Shown here in pieces: positions 44,253 to 53,908 of a stretch of 64,000 nt of DNA. Made by a program: the position numbers and the translations under genes. The stretch is from NCBI GenBank assembly GCA_015296085.1, contig DVDT01000040.1:1-64000 (forward strand), given 5' to 3'. Positions within the stretch are counted from its first letter, which is position 1. Every line of letters starts with the position of its first letter. Below the pieces are notes generated by a model. The model searched no databases. It was not told the DNA's origin and worked only from the letters and a program-made list of their open reading frames with translations. The stretch comes from Trichormus sp. M33_DOE_039 (GTDB taxonomy: Bacteria > Cyanobacteriota > Cyanobacteriia > Cyanobacteriales > Nostocaceae).

Positions 44253-45839
44253 TTAACTAACCACAGCTTCCTCTTTCGCTTCTACAGGTACATAGGGTTT
44301 TTCTGCACCTTGGGCTAAGTATTCCGCTAGTTGTTTTTCAATTTCGTCGCGGACAATTTGGCGATATTCTAGAAAATGCTCGTTGTGGGCGCAAGCTGAA
44401 ATGTAATGTTCAACAACTCCGGGGTTATGCTTGAGGATGCTAAACAGGTGATGCCAGAATTTCCAGCGAGTTTCTCGTTTAATGCCTTGTCGCCAAATTA
44501 CAATCAATAAGGCTTTAACTACTACCAACTCTGGCATCTTGAATGGTGTTTTGTAGCGCGGCGCACCCAACATCAGGAAACAACGATAGGTGCGATCTAA
44601 ATACTTCACAGGGTCATATAAAGCACAGAAAGCTTCAATGTATTCTCTGGCAATATCTTCTAAAGGACGGGTGGGAATAAAGTTCATCAACGTTGTTTGG
44701 TTGATGTTACTTTCTTTATTCTCCCGTAATCTGCCTTCTTTCTTCAGACGATGCCATAACGCTGTGTTGGGTAAGGCTTGCAACATGGCGAAGGTGGTGG
44801 AGGGAATCCCGGCTTGTTCAGCAAATCTGACGATGCGATCGCCTGCACCTGCTTTTTCACCATCAAACCCAATAATAAATCCAGCCATTGGGCGTAATCC
44901 GGCTTTGATGATGGTTTGCACTGCGTCAGTTAAGGAACTCCGCGTGTTTTGGAATTTCTTGGTGAGTTGCAAGCTATCTTCATCTGGGGTTTCAATTCCC
45001 AAAAATACGGCGGAGAAACCAGACTCTACCATTAAATCTAATAGTTCCTGGTCTTGTGCTAAATCTACGGAAGCTTCCGTGTCAAATTTGAATGGATACT
45101 GATGTTCTTGCATCCAGACTTTTAACTCTTTTAGCAACAGTTTGACGTTGCGTTTGTTACCGATAAAGTTATCGTCTACCATGAATACACCACGCCGCCA
45201 ACCAAGTTCATAGAGGTAATCTAACTCTGCTAATAGTTGGGCTGGGGTTTTGGTGCGGGGTTTGCGTCCATACAGGACAATGATGTCGCAGAATTCACAC
45301 TGGAAGGGACAGCCACGGGAAAACTGCACTGACATCATGTCATAAGCATCAAATTCTAGTAAGTCAAACCGGGGGATGGGTGTACTGGTTACGTCTGGTT
45401 TTTCTGCGGTGCGGAATTTTCCAGAGGTTTCACCCCGTTGAACTGCTTCCACAAACATGGGTAGGGTGATTTCCCCTTCATCTAAAATCAGGAAATCTGC
45501 TCCAACATTCTCCACATCATGGGGTGTAGATGTGGGATAAGGCCCGCCTACTGCAACTAACTTACCACGCCGTTTAGCTTCGGCGATTTGCTCTAGTAAA
45601 TCTTGTTTTTGGACAATCATTGCAGAGAAAATCACGATATCCGCCCACGCCCATTCTTCCTCGGTGGCTGGGCGAATGTTGCGATCCACCAGCTTAAATT
45701 CCCATTCTTGAGGCAAAATCGCCGCTACTGTGACTAAACCTAATGGTGGTAACAATACTTTGCGATCGACTAAAGCCAGGATTTTTTCGTATGACCAAAA
45801 GGTTTTGGGAAATATTGGATATACCAGTAGAACACGCAT
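44253..45839 (-). CDS. B12-binding-domain radical SAM protein with DUF4070
   Basis: 528 residues. An N-terminal cobalamin-binding-like Rossmann domain (MRVLLVYPIFPKTFWSYEKI; VAVGGPYPTSTP) precedes the radical SAM core with the iron-sulfur motif C177-PFQ-C181-EF-C184. The C-terminal ~200 residues (RPLEDIAREYIEAFCALYDP) match DUF4070. Members of this group include hopanoid and lipid methylases such as HpnP/HpnR relatives, but many are unassigned; PYGLVTVAAILP is common to them. The substrate is not shown here. Confidence 0.88.
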   Translation of the reverse strand: MRVLLVYPIFPKTFWSYEKILALVDRKVLLPPLGLVTVAAILPQEWEFKLVDRNIRPATEEEWAWADIVIFSAMIVQKQDLLEQIAEAKRRGKLVAVGGPYPTSTPHDVENVGADFLILDEGEITLPMFVEAVQRGETSGKFRTAEKPDVTSTPIPRFDLLEFDAYDMMSVQFSRGCPFQCEFCDIIVLYGRKPRTKTPAQLLAELDYLYELGWRRGVFMVDDNFIGNKRNVKLLLKELKVWMQEHQYPFKFDTEASVDLAQDQELLDLMVESGFSAVFLGIETPDEDSLQLTKKFQNTRSSLTDAVQTIIKAGLRPMAGFIIGFDGEKAGAGDRIVRFAEQAGIPSTTFAMLQALPNTALWHRLKKEGRLRENKESNINQTTLMNFIPTRPLEDIAREYIEAFCALYDPVKYLDRTYRCFLMLGAPRYKTPFKMPELVVVKALLIVIWRQGIKRETRWKFWHHLFSILKHNPGVVEHYISACAHNEHFLEYRQIVRDEIEKQLAEYLAQGAEKPYVPVEAKEEAVVS

Positions 45840-46205
45840 CTCGTATCAATCCTCACGCTTTGGTTGTTATCCCAATTTAACGAAAATAATTACTTATTGA
45901 CTTTTTACTAAATTGGCTTTAGTTTACCGCTAATGGTTTTAAGTGTGCAATTATCTGTGGGGATTAGGTACTGGGGACTGGGGATTGGGGAATAGGAAGA
46001 GAGAATCTTTTTGAGTGTGCGTTGTGAATTAGCCGACCAGCTTTACCTATGCTTCCCAAAATTAAATACTAAAAAATCAGTTGCGCTTTGAACAGATAAT
46101 AAAAACTGACTTTATTTAATAGTGATAAAAATACAATTTAACGGGTTTTCAATTCTCTGGTAATCTTCAATAATATTTCATCCTAGTCCCCAATCCCCAA
46201 TACCT
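45840..46205. other. Intergenic region with heptamer repeats
   Basis: 366 bp between two minus-strand genes. It contains a heptamer-type repeat at 45958-45995 (GGGGACTGGGGATTGGGG) and a short reverse-orientation copy at 46185-46200. No gene or terminator is apparent. Confidence 0.6.
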
Positions 46206-46559
46206 TCAAACCGACTTACTTAAAGCACTATTTTCTAACTGTTTAAGTTGTTCTGACTGTTCTGCTAATCGCACCGTCAGACTTTGACACACTAACTCGC
46301 ACAAATCAAAAATAATCGGATCGGCAATTTCATAATATACGCTTACGCCTTGGGGTTGTCGCTTGATAATTCCCTTTTGTGCCAAAATTTGCAGGTGCTT
46401 GGATACATTCGCTTGTTTTAGCTGCGTAATTTCCATAATTTCTGTGACATTTTTTGCACCTGTTTTCAGCGCGCACAAGACCTGTAAACGACTCACCTCA
46501 GATAAAACTTTGAAATACTCTGCAATGGGTGTGAGTGCAATGGGAGAGGATTCGAGCAT
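46206..46559 (-). CDS. ArsR/SmtB-family repressor, BigR/SqrR-like persulfide sensor
   Basis: 117 residues, winged helix: VTEIMEITQLKQANVSKHLQ is the recognition helix and GVSVYYEIAD the wing. Cysteines occur at C29 (RLQVLCALKTG) and at C87/C91 near the end; their placement matches the two thiols of BigR and SqrR, which form a tetrasulfide or disulfide on sensing reactive sulfur. It is divergent from a persulfide dioxygenase-rhodanese-TauE operon, the usual BigR target set. It probably represses that operon and itself. Confidence 0.85.
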   Translation of the reverse strand: MLESSPIALTPIAEYFKVLSEVSRLQVLCALKTGAKNVTEIMEITQLKQANVSKHLQILAQKGIIKRQPQGVSVYYEIADPIIFDLCELVCQSLTVRLAEQSEQLKQLENSALSKSV

Positions 46560-46587
46560 GGTGCAATCAAGTTCAGTAGATTTTTTG

Positions 46588-46638
46588 TTGACATTTAGTA
46601 TTGTAACATGGCTAAATTATATTACTATATAGTAGTAT
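46588..46638 (+). promoter_or_regulatory. Promoter and palindromic operator of the sulfide-detoxification operon
   Basis: TTGACA at 46588-46593 with a possible -10 TAAATT at 46613-46618 (spacing 19). It is followed by the 20-bp near-palindrome ATATTACTATATAGTAGTAT (46619-46638; 2 mismatches between the halves), a fitting site for an ArsR dimer between the divergent genes. Confidence 0.65.
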
Positions 46639-46676
46639 AGCAGAGAAGAACTAATGATGACTGAGGAGTCCTAATC

Positions 46677-47366
46677 ATGTTTTTTCGCCAGCTTTTTGAC
46701 CCAGAAACCAGCACCTACACCTATTTGATGGCAGATGAAACCAGCAAAACAGCAGTTTTAGTTGACTCAGTTTTAGAACAAGTCGATCGCGATCGCAAAT
46801 TAATTGCGGAACTAGGTTTGACGCTGGCTTATTGCTTAGAAACCCACTTACACGCTGACCATATTACTGGCGCGGGGAAATTGCGTGAGTTAACGGGATG
46901 TCAAAATATTGTGCCGTTTGGGGCGAATGCGGCTTGTGCTGAGAGGAAAATTCAAGATGGAGAAGTATTGCAAATCGGGTCAGTGGCGATCGCCGCGATC
47001 GCTACACTGGGACACACCGATAGTCACATGGCTTATTTAGTTAACAACATCCATTTACTCACAGGAGATTCTCTACTAATTCGTGGTTGTGGACGCACTG
47101 ACTTTCAAGGTGGTGATGCAGGTGCGCTTTATGACTGTATTACTCAGAATTTATTCACCTTACCTGATAGCACCCTCGTTTACCCAGGACATGATTATCG
47201 GGGACAGATGGTTTCTACTATTGGCGAGGAGAAAAAATTTAATCCTCGGTTTGCAGGACGCGATCGCTCTGAATTTATCGAATTGATGGGTAATTTAAAT
47301 CTCCCCAATCCAAAAAAGATTATGGAAGCAGTTCCAGCCAATCAACGATGTGGACAAGCAGCTTAA
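46677..47366 (+). CDS. Persulfide dioxygenase (ETHE1-like, MBL fold)
   Basis: 229 residues. The motif THLHADH gives metal ligands H57, H59 and D61/H62; further ligands lie in LGHTDSHMAY and PGHDYRGQ. The length and the GRTDFQGGDAG stretch fit ETHE1-type persulfide dioxygenases, which use one iron to oxidise glutathione persulfide to sulfite. It is the first gene of a three-gene operon (54 bp to the rhodanese gene). Sulfite made here could leave through the TauE/SafE transporter. Confidence 0.9.
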   Translation: MFFRQLFDPETSTYTYLMADETSKTAVLVDSVLEQVDRDRKLIAELGLTLAYCLETHLHADHITGAGKLRELTGCQNIVPFGANAACAERKIQDGEVLQIGSVAIAAIATLGHTDSHMAYLVNNIHLLTGDSLLIRGCGRTDFQGGDAGALYDCITQNLFTLPDSTLVYPGHDYRGQMVSTIGEEKKFNPRFAGRDRSEFIELMGNLNLPNPKKIMEAVPANQRCGQAA

Positions 47367-47420
47367 ACGATTCAAAATAACCTACGGGAAACAAGCTACA
47401 CAATTCACAAGGAATAATTT

Positions 47421-47951
47421 ATGGTAACTACAAAACTGACTGAAATTGATGCAGCCACACTCAAACAGTGGTTAGATTACAACAGAATTTTATTAATTGA
47501 CGTGCGTGAACCTTCAGAATACGCCGAAGAACATATCCCAGAAGCCAAGTTACTTCCTCTCTCCAATTTACAACCTCAACAGGTTATATCAGAAGAGAAA
47601 CCCATAGTTTTATATTGTCGTTCCGGGAATCGTTCTGCTCAAGCTGGTAAAAAACTCATCGCAGCGGGAATTAACAACGTCTATCATTTACAGGGTGGAT
47701 TACCAACTTGGAAAGCAGCAGATTTACCCACCAAAACCAATCCGCGTGCGCCAATTAGTATGATGCGACAAGTGCAAATTGTTGCCGGTTCATTGGTATT
47801 AGCAGGAACTTTATTAGGTGCATTTGTCTCACCTTGGTTTTTAATTTTGAGTGGCTTTGTGGGTAGTGGCTTAGTCTTTGCTGGGGTGACAAATACTTGT
47901 GCAATGGGGATGTTATTAGCGAAACTACCTTACAACCAACGGATGGATTAA
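47421..47951 (+). CDS. Rhodanese-like protein with DUF2892 membrane region
   Basis: 176 residues. Residues ~5-105 form a rhodanese domain with the active loop CRSGNR (C66), and IDVREPSEYAEEHIPEA is typical. Residues ~115-170 carry two membrane segments (VAGSLVLAGTLLGAFVSPWF and LILSGFVGSGLVFAG) with CAMG, as in DUF2892. It may bring persulfide sulfur to the membrane. It lies between the dioxygenase and transporter genes, 2 bp before the latter. Confidence 0.9.
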   Translation: MVTTKLTEIDAATLKQWLDYNRILLIDVREPSEYAEEHIPEAKLLPLSNLQPQQVISEEKPIVLYCRSGNRSAQAGKKLIAAGINNVYHLQGGLPTWKAADLPTKTNPRAPISMMRQVQIVAGSLVLAGTLLGAFVSPWFLILSGFVGSGLVFAGVTNTCAMGMLLAKLPYNQRMD

Positions 47952-47953
47952 TT

Positions 47954-48799
47954 ATGACTTGGATTATCGGTCATCTACTCGCCGTTGGTATGGGTATTAG
48001 CTTGGGACTATTGGGAGGTGGTGGTTCGGTGTTGGCTTTACCTGTGTTGGTGTATGTCATGGGGGTTGCACCGAAAAATGCGATCGCCATGACTCTAGTA
48101 ATCATTGGTACAGTCAGTATATTGGGATTAATCCCCCACTGGCGCGCCGGAAATGTCTGGTTGAAGACAGCATCTATTTTTGGTTCTGCGACGATGCTAG
48201 GTGCATTCTTCGGAGCGAAGTTAGCCACCCTACCATTCGTTACCGATGCGATGCAAATGTTACTGTTTGCGTTGTTAATGCTAGTGGCTAGCATCGCCAT
48301 GATTGGGCGCAGCGCACGCAAACACAAAACTGCTGATACTGCGTCTTACCCTCCACCAGTCTGTAAATATTGCTGGTTGTGGTTGATGAGTGAGGGAATA
48401 GTTGTTGGGACTTTGACGGGTTTAGTTGGTGTTGGTGGGGGATTTGCGATTGTTCCCGCTTTGGTATTATTGGGTAAAGTCCCCATGAAAGCAGCGATTG
48501 GCACATCATTATTGATTATTATCATGAATGCGATCGCTGGCTTTATCGGCTATTTAGGACACGTTACCCTAGACTGGGGTTTGATGCTATCTTTCATCTT
48601 GGCTGCAAGTATTGGTACTGTAGCCGGTGGGTATTTATCTCAATTCGTTCCAGCGGCGCGATTACAAAAGAGTTTCGGTTATTTTTTACTAGCTATAGCC
48701 GCATTGGTGATGTTTCAAAATCGTGATACTTTCTGGCAATGGCATACACCAAAAAATGTAGCATCTGCTAATGTTATTTCTCAATCAAAATTGGATTAA
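47954..48799 (+). CDS. Sulfite exporter TauE/SafE family protein
   Basis: 281 residues from the ATG at 47954, 2 bp after the rhodanese stop; the frame extends upstream but only by overlapping that gene. About eight membrane segments; the two internal repeats are visible as SLGLLGGGGSVLALPVLVYV and TGLVGVGGGFAIVPALVLLG, each with the Gly-rich signature. Probably exports sulfite or related sulfur species formed by the dioxygenase. Confidence 0.9.
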   Translation: MTWIIGHLLAVGMGISLGLLGGGGSVLALPVLVYVMGVAPKNAIAMTLVIIGTVSILGLIPHWRAGNVWLKTASIFGSATMLGAFFGAKLATLPFVTDAMQMLLFALLMLVASIAMIGRSARKHKTADTASYPPPVCKYCWLWLMSEGIVVGTLTGLVGVGGGFAIVPALVLLGKVPMKAAIGTSLLIIIMNAIAGFIGYLGHVTLDWGLMLSFILAASIGTVAGGYLSQFVPAARLQKSFGYFLLAIAALVMFQNRDTFWQWHTPKNVASANVISQSKLD

Positions 48800-48844
48800 T
48801 TACCAGCAGATTACTTTTTTTCACCATGCCCAATGTCCAATTTC

Positions 48845-51061
48845 TTATAATGTGCAATTTTGCGAGCCAAAATATTGCCGATATAATTCACAGCTTGGTA
48901 TTACTTTATCCTTTAACTGTTTAATTAGTCCCATGCTGCTAAGTTTATAAGTTGTCATCGCATCTAATGATACAGGTTCTTGAGCATTAATCACTGTATC
49001 TAAAGCTTGAGCTAATTCCGGTTGTTCTTGCAATGTGGCTTGATGTCGCTGCAAGTGAGATGAATAAATGCCCTTTGATGTTGCGGCTGTATCCAAAAAT
49101 TGAGCAAAAGTAATTTCTTCGCGACTAAGATGATAAATAGCCATATGTACTAGTGCTGGATGTCCCTCCACCATAGCCATCAATTCTTTCGCTTCCTGAC
49201 TATTATTCCAATTGAGTCTATAGCGTTCAGCTAACTGCTGTATCTGCTCTAGACTGAAGTTACTTAACTCAATAGGTAACCCTACATTAAATGGAGATTG
49301 CTTTAATTGGAGAGGTACATAAATTTCTGTTGAGTGAACTATAATCAGTCGTAATTTTTGCCAAATTTGCTCCCGTTTAGCTTCTTCATACCACGAACGA
49401 AATAAAGGTAAAACATCTTTGGCAACCAGAGGATGTTCAAAGAGATATTGGACTTCATCTAACGATAAAATCAGAGGAGTATCTATTTGCTTTAATATAT
49501 GGTTGCGAAAATAAAGAGAGCAACTAATTTTGCTGCCGATATCTTCATCCCAATAATCATCTAGTTTTGGTTCAAGTTTTAATTGACGGGTAACATTGGC
49601 ACACAGCCAACGTAAAAATCTATTCAAATTACTCAAAATTACGTCGTCAATTTGTTCTAGATTTAAACTGACAGTTTGATAGCCTTGACGTGTGGCATAA
49701 TCTAAAGTCCTCAGTAATAGAGACGTTTTCCCCATTTCTCTAGGTGCTTTGATGCGGACTAATGCACCATTTTTCCTAATGGCTTCAAAGACTTGTGATT
49801 CTACCAAAGTTCGTTCTATATAAAACGGAGATTCTAGGGGAACTGCTCCACTGGGATAAGAGGGAGAATTCATGAAATTGGCAGTATTATTCAGCACAAA
49901 ACAAGGACTAATGACTGTTTGTAATTGGCTCTTTAGTGATAAGTTTTGATTCAACCAATCCAAATTAAAAACCCTGACATAGATGGGATTTTTAACTATT
50001 AAACTTCCTTCATATTGGGAGACAAGCCCAGACAGACGCAACTCTAGGTACTCAGGAGAGTTCTGTGCTGGGATTTTTCCTTGTTCTAAAATCTGCTGAT
50101 ATAGCTGCAATAATTGTTGGCTTTTTGGCGTATTACGGAGCAGGCGATCGCGTATCGTTCTTAAATGCTCTGGTTCATCTTGAGATTCCCAATTATTGAT
50201 AATTTGACTCTGCACAATTTGTTCAACCCATTGTGACAGATCATCCTCTTGAATCTGACATTTAGCTGAGTTTTTATTACAATAACTAACAATTAGCCAG
50301 CACAGTTTTTGTGTGAGAAAAGGCTGCCCATTAGTCCAATATAAAACCTCTTTTAATACTGCTTCTGGGTTACTAACTTTCCCTATGAATCCCTGCACTA
50401 AAGGTTGACTATCTTCTATTTGGAATCCATGCAGTTCAATAGCTCTTCCGATATTAAAAGGGGTAGAATAGTGCTTATCTTGAATCAAATCTGAAGGTGA
50501 AGCTACTCCCAATAAAGCAAATGCAAGTCTTCTATAGGCTGGTTTGATAGCTCGATTTTCATAGCAGTGGCGAATCAAGGCAAAAAATTCATCTGTGGAA
50601 AACTTTAACCCCAGGACATTATCAATCTCATCGATAAATATGACAATCTTCTGCTGAATTTGGGTTAGTAATACCGTTTCTATAAATTCATTTAAGCATT
50701 GGATAGGAGATAGATCATCCCGTTCTTTTAACCAACTGCGCCGATTAATTTTTAGTTGAAAACCGCTTACCAATTCTTGAATAATCCCGCCATACCATTG
50801 GGAAGCGGTAATTTGCTGGCTACCAATCCCGCTTAATTCAATTTCAGCACAAGTAAATCCCTGACTTTGCAACTTATTCATTGTCCTTACTCGCAGGCTA
50901 GACTTACCCATCTGTCTAGCATTGAGAACATAGCAATATTCAAGAGCTAATAACCCTTCATAAAGTTCAGTATCAGCCTGTCGCCTTACATAAGTAGGAG
51001 CATCAGGTGGGAGGCTACCACCTGGCTGATATCGATAGGTGGCATTAAAGTTGGCAAACAT
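48845..51061 (-). CDS. Double AAA_35-type ATPase
   Basis: 738 residues with two P-loop modules. Module 1 (~1-330): [21 protein letters not shown]-loop NARQMGKSS (48-56) and Walker [14 protein letters not shown]. Module 2 (~400-738): P-loop [10 protein letters not shown] near 440 and Walker [13 protein letters not shown], ending LYRQYFG. Module 1 closely resembles the C-terminal module of the kinase encoded at 53909-59695, and module 2 the ATPase at 52457-53887, so this gene looks like a fusion of the two neighbouring types. Both P-loops have GK(S/T) so nucleotide binding is likely. Divergent from the 51525 gene. Role unknown; STAND-like signalling is inferred. Confidence 0.85.
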   Translation of the reverse strand: MFANFNATYRYQPGGSLPPDAPTYVRRQADTELYEGLLALEYCYVLNARQMGKSSLRVRTMNKLQSQGFTCAEIELSGIGSQQITASQWYGGIIQELVSGFQLKINRRSWLKERDDLSPIQCLNEFIETVLLTQIQQKIVIFIDEIDNVLGLKFSTDEFFALIRHCYENRAIKPAYRRLAFALLGVASPSDLIQDKHYSTPFNIGRAIELHGFQIEDSQPLVQGFIGKVSNPEAVLKEVLYWTNGQPFLTQKLCWLIVSYCNKNSAKCQIQEDDLSQWVEQIVQSQIINNWESQDEPEHLRTIRDRLLRNTPKSQQLLQLYQQILEQGKIPAQNSPEYLELRLSGLVSQYEGSLIVKNPIYVRVFNLDWLNQNLSLKSQLQTVISPCFVLNNTANFMNSPSYPSGAVPLESPFYIERTLVESQVFEAIRKNGALVRIKAPREMGKTSLLLRTLDYATRQGYQTVSLNLEQIDDVILSNLNRFLRWLCANVTRQLKLEPKLDDYWDEDIGSKISCSLYFRNHILKQIDTPLILSLDEVQYLFEHPLVAKDVLPLFRSWYEEAKREQIWQKLRLIIVHSTEIYVPLQLKQSPFNVGLPIELSNFSLEQIQQLAERYRLNWNNSQEAKELMAMVEGHPALVHMAIYHLSREEITFAQFLDTAATSKGIYSSHLQRHQATLQEQPELAQALDTVINAQEPVSLDAMTTYKLSSMGLIKQLKDKVIPSCELYRQYFGSQNCTL

Positions 51062-51524
51062 TGGTATGAGGTTACACGCTTAAAACCTGACTCAGTGTTA
51101 ATTCTCACATGGTTTTCAGGTTTTGAATACCTGAATTTAACTCAATTACCTGAATTCAACTGAATCGGGACTTACTCAACAAGACTTTTGGAGGGGTGTA
51201 GAGGTGTAGGGGTGCAAGGGTACGGGGGTGTAGGGGTTTTGAATCACTATACCCCTGAATCCTGCTTCTAAATGTTGATTTTCATCTGATTATTAGTGTT
51301 TGAATACCTGAATTTAACTCAATTACCTGAATTTAATTAAATGTTAAAATTCCTGATTCTAACTCAACTATGAATTTACGAACTTAAGCATAATTTAAGA
51401 AGATGATTGAGTTCCCGAATCAAGCCTGAAAACTTAGCTGGAGTTGATACATAGGATGGTTTTTTGTGAAAGCCAAACAAAATTCATCAGAGATTTTGTC
51501 AAAATTTAAAGGAGTGATATCTAT
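51062..51524. other. Divergent intergenic region with direct repeats
   Basis: 463 bp between the double ATPase gene (-) and the beta-domain protein (+). It holds two identical 35-bp direct repeats (51122-51156 and 51299-51333), each with the inner repeat ACCTGAATT twice, and a heptamer-type stretch (51191-51240). Promoters of both divergent genes should be here; the repeats may be regulatory. Confidence 0.65.
51122..51333. repeat. Pair of 35-bp direct repeats upstream of the beta-domain gene
   Basis: TTTGAATACCTGAATTTAAC followed by TCAATTACCTGAATT occurs at 51122-51156 and again at 51299-51333, 177 bp apart. A weaker relative, CCTGATTCTAACTCAACT, follows near 51351-51368. They could be operator sites for the HTH protein nearby or duplicated insertion remnants. 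Confidence 0.8.
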
Positions 51525-52448
51525 ATGATTCGCAAGATTATTCTCCATACTCTGAGATGTGATAAAACCGAAGAATATTTCGGTGGTGACGAAACTCTTT
51601 TGGAAATCTTCACTGACGGGCAACAGCGGACTCAAATCAAGAAAGACATGAAGGCAGGAGATACTTGGTTATTAGGTAAATCATATAACTTTAATCAAGA
51701 TGCTACGATCAAGCTATGGGATGAATACAAACCATCATGGCGAGATCCTAATTACTTTTTGGGTGAATTTAAAGTAGGTAGTCTGGATGTAAACTTTGGC
51801 ATTGCCAAATTTACAAAAGGTGCTGATTACACTCTTACTTACACTGTGACTACTGACCGCCGACCCCAATATGCCCCTAATTCTTTATCTCATGTCACTA
51901 TTGAACTGCTTGACGTTTACTGTAGCAACACAGAAAATGTCGCAAATGTAGACGAAATCTATATTCTCGGTGGTGTCACAGTATTTGATCCTCAGACATC
52001 TGCATTAGACCCCAAACAAGCCAAGCCTGTCTTAGCTAAACCTGTTAAAATCAGCAACGGTCAAACTCAACCACTCTCTCACGTTATTTTCGATGCTGAT
52101 GTCAAAAGCAATTCCGCCATCTATTTAGAAATGGCCGCATATAATGAGGATTTTGTCAAAGATTGGAGTCAATACCAAACATGGCTGGGGATAGCTGATA
52201 CTGCTATTCGGACAATGGTCAGTACAGTTGCAACACTAGTAGTCGGGGCTTTAGTGAATGTTGTATTGGTCGGTCTTAATCAACTTGCTGGTTGGGATAA
52301 GGATGAAAGATTAGGTATTCAGACACATACAATTACGGTTAATGACTTAAAGCCAGGAGAAACTATTTACGACTGGATGATGATGGAGACAGGACTTGGC
52401 CGATCTACTGGCGATTATAAAGTTCGATACAAAATAACAGTTAGATAA
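51525..52448 (+). CDS. Unknown protein: two beta-rich domains and one hydrophobic segment
   Basis: 307 residues. I do not recognise the family. Residues ~1-115 (RKIILHTLRCDKTEEYFGGD, KLWDEYKPSW) and ~125-215 plus 255-307 (HVTIELLDVYCSN, SHVIFDADVKSNSAIYLEMA) look like beta-sandwich, C2-like domains; both halves begin with a similar hydrophobic strand and a DExx or DEIY turn. Residues ~226-252 (TMVSTVATLVVGALVNVVLV) form one strong hydrophobic segment. No signal peptide. It is the only + strand gene among three ATPase genes. It could be a membrane-inserting effector of the surrounding system; this is inference from segment and context. Ca2+-binding is possible but unproven. Confidence 0.7.
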   Translation: MIRKIILHTLRCDKTEEYFGGDETLLEIFTDGQQRTQIKKDMKAGDTWLLGKSYNFNQDATIKLWDEYKPSWRDPNYFLGEFKVGSLDVNFGIAKFTKGADYTLTYTVTTDRRPQYAPNSLSHVTIELLDVYCSNTENVANVDEIYILGGVTVFDPQTSALDPKQAKPVLAKPVKISNGQTQPLSHVIFDADVKSNSAIYLEMAAYNEDFVKDWSQYQTWLGIADTAIRTMVSTVATLVVGALVNVVLVGLNQLAGWDKDERLGIQTHTITVNDLKPGETIYDWMMMETGLGRSTGDYKVRYKITVR

Positions 52449-52456
52449 TCAATAGT

Positions 52457-53887
52457 TTAATTGGCATTCATTTGATTTCTAATAATATCGCTAAAATAAT
52501 TACGATACAATTGACAGCGCGGTTCTACTTCATTGCCAGCAAGCTTGACTAAGCCCATGCTGTGTAACTGATAAGCTGAGATAGTTTCTAATTGTACAGG
52601 TTTTATAGAAGTAATCACTGTTTGGAATGCACTCATAAGTTTTGCTTCTTTTTGCAAACTCAACCAATATTCTCGTAAATGATGACGATATATACCTGCA
52701 TCCGTTGCAGCTTCTAATAACAACTTTTCCAGAGTTACATCAGGGTAACTTATGAGGTGAGAAAAGGCCTGTTGCAATAGATAAGGATGACCACCTACCA
52801 ATTGCATTAAGGTATCTACTAAGGAATTATCTGTTGCTAGTCCATATTGTGTGGCGAATGCTTGAACTTCTTCTCTGGTTAATTCTGGTAACTCAATGGG
52901 TAACCCAACATTAAAAGGCGACTGATTAATATTGAGGCGGATATAAACGTCAGTGGCGTGGGCTATCACTAATCGTAGTTTTTTCCAGTTGTGGCGACTT
53001 CTAGCTTTCTCATACCAAGAACGCAATAAACCAAAAAAGTCTTCATACACTTCAGGATAAGGAAAAAGTACATCTACGTCATCTAGACATAGAACTAGTG
53101 GACTATCAGCATCAGCCAAGAGATATTCTTCTAAATAAGTTGTACAGCTGACTTTCGCACCTATACCTTCTTCATCCCAATAGTCATCTATCTGATTGGG
53201 TAAGTGCAGTTCTCGACTGAGATTCAGACAAAACCAACGCAGAAATTTATTCAGATTTGTAAAGTGCGTTTTCCGATCTGCCATTTCCAAACTAAAACTG
53301 ACTGTGCGATAGTTCTGCTGTGCTGCTTTCACTAATAATCGCTCTAGTAAGGAAGTCTTACCCATAAGTTTTGGGGCTTTTATTCGCATCAGAGAACCGG
53401 GTTGCAGCATGGTTTCATAGCATAATGATTCTAGGGGATAACGATGCACATAGAATTCTGCATCGGCAGATTTGTGTGGTTCTGGGACTAGATGTGGAGG
53501 AGATAGGGTTTCCAAAAACTTGCTGTGGCTTTGTGTACTGTTAGCCACCATTGATGCTTGAGTGGTGAAGTAATATTCAGATGGCAATTGCTGATCCCAA
53601 ATTTTTTTTTCCCACCTCCGTTTCAAAGCTTCCTTAAAATTACTTTTTCTGACTTTTTCTCCCAGGGAATCGGTGAGTAATTTCCATAGCTTGGGTGCAA
53701 CATCTTGACTAATATAACTAGTTGCATACTGGTGTTTAGCTGCTATTTGATCGTACTCTTCTCGTTCCCAAGAGCCTTTTAGGACAATTATTTCAATATC
53801 ACTTAATTTTCTAGAGAACTTGCTAAAAACTGCTTGGTTAGCGATTTTAATTGCTTCATCTAAGTTAAAAATCATGACGATTATCAA
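52457..53887 (-). CDS. HTH (VMAP-type)-AAA_35 ATPase
   Basis: 476 residues. Residues ~5-95 (LDEAIKIANQAVFSKFSRKL, YATSYISQDVAPKLWKLLTD) match the helix-turn-helix found at the N-terminus of vWA-MoxR-associated proteins. The ATPase module follows, with P-loop APKLMGKTSLLER near 170 and Walker B LVLCLDDVDVLF, and ends PRCQLYRNYF, like the C-terminal half of the double ATPase. It might bind DNA or the repeats upstream of the neighbouring gene, or dock partners through the HTH. Converges with the beta-domain gene. No vWA or MoxR gene is in the window. Confidence 0.82.
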   Translation of the reverse strand: MIIVMIFNLDEAIKIANQAVFSKFSRKLSDIEIIVLKGSWEREEYDQIAAKHQYATSYISQDVAPKLWKLLTDSLGEKVRKSNFKEALKRRWEKKIWDQQLPSEYYFTTQASMVANSTQSHSKFLETLSPPHLVPEPHKSADAEFYVHRYPLESLCYETMLQPGSLMRIKAPKLMGKTSLLERLLVKAAQQNYRTVSFSLEMADRKTHFTNLNKFLRWFCLNLSRELHLPNQIDDYWDEEGIGAKVSCTTYLEEYLLADADSPLVLCLDDVDVLFPYPEVYEDFFGLLRSWYEKARSRHNWKKLRLVIAHATDVYIRLNINQSPFNVGLPIELPELTREEVQAFATQYGLATDNSLVDTLMQLVGGHPYLLQQAFSHLISYPDVTLEKLLLEAATDAGIYRHHLREYWLSLQKEAKLMSAFQTVITSIKPVQLETISAYQLHSMGLVKLAGNEVEPRCQLYRNYFSDIIRNQMNAN

Positions 53888-53908
53888 TTAAGCTGTTGCT
53901 ATAGCCTA

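Noticed and set aside
44590-45102. 170-codon plus-strand ORF within the radical SAM gene
   Set aside because: Complementary to a complete conserved protein; no motifs of its own.
47897-47953. Upstream start of the TauE/SafE gene
   Set aside because: It overlaps the rhodanese gene; the ATG at 47954 fits the first membrane segment.
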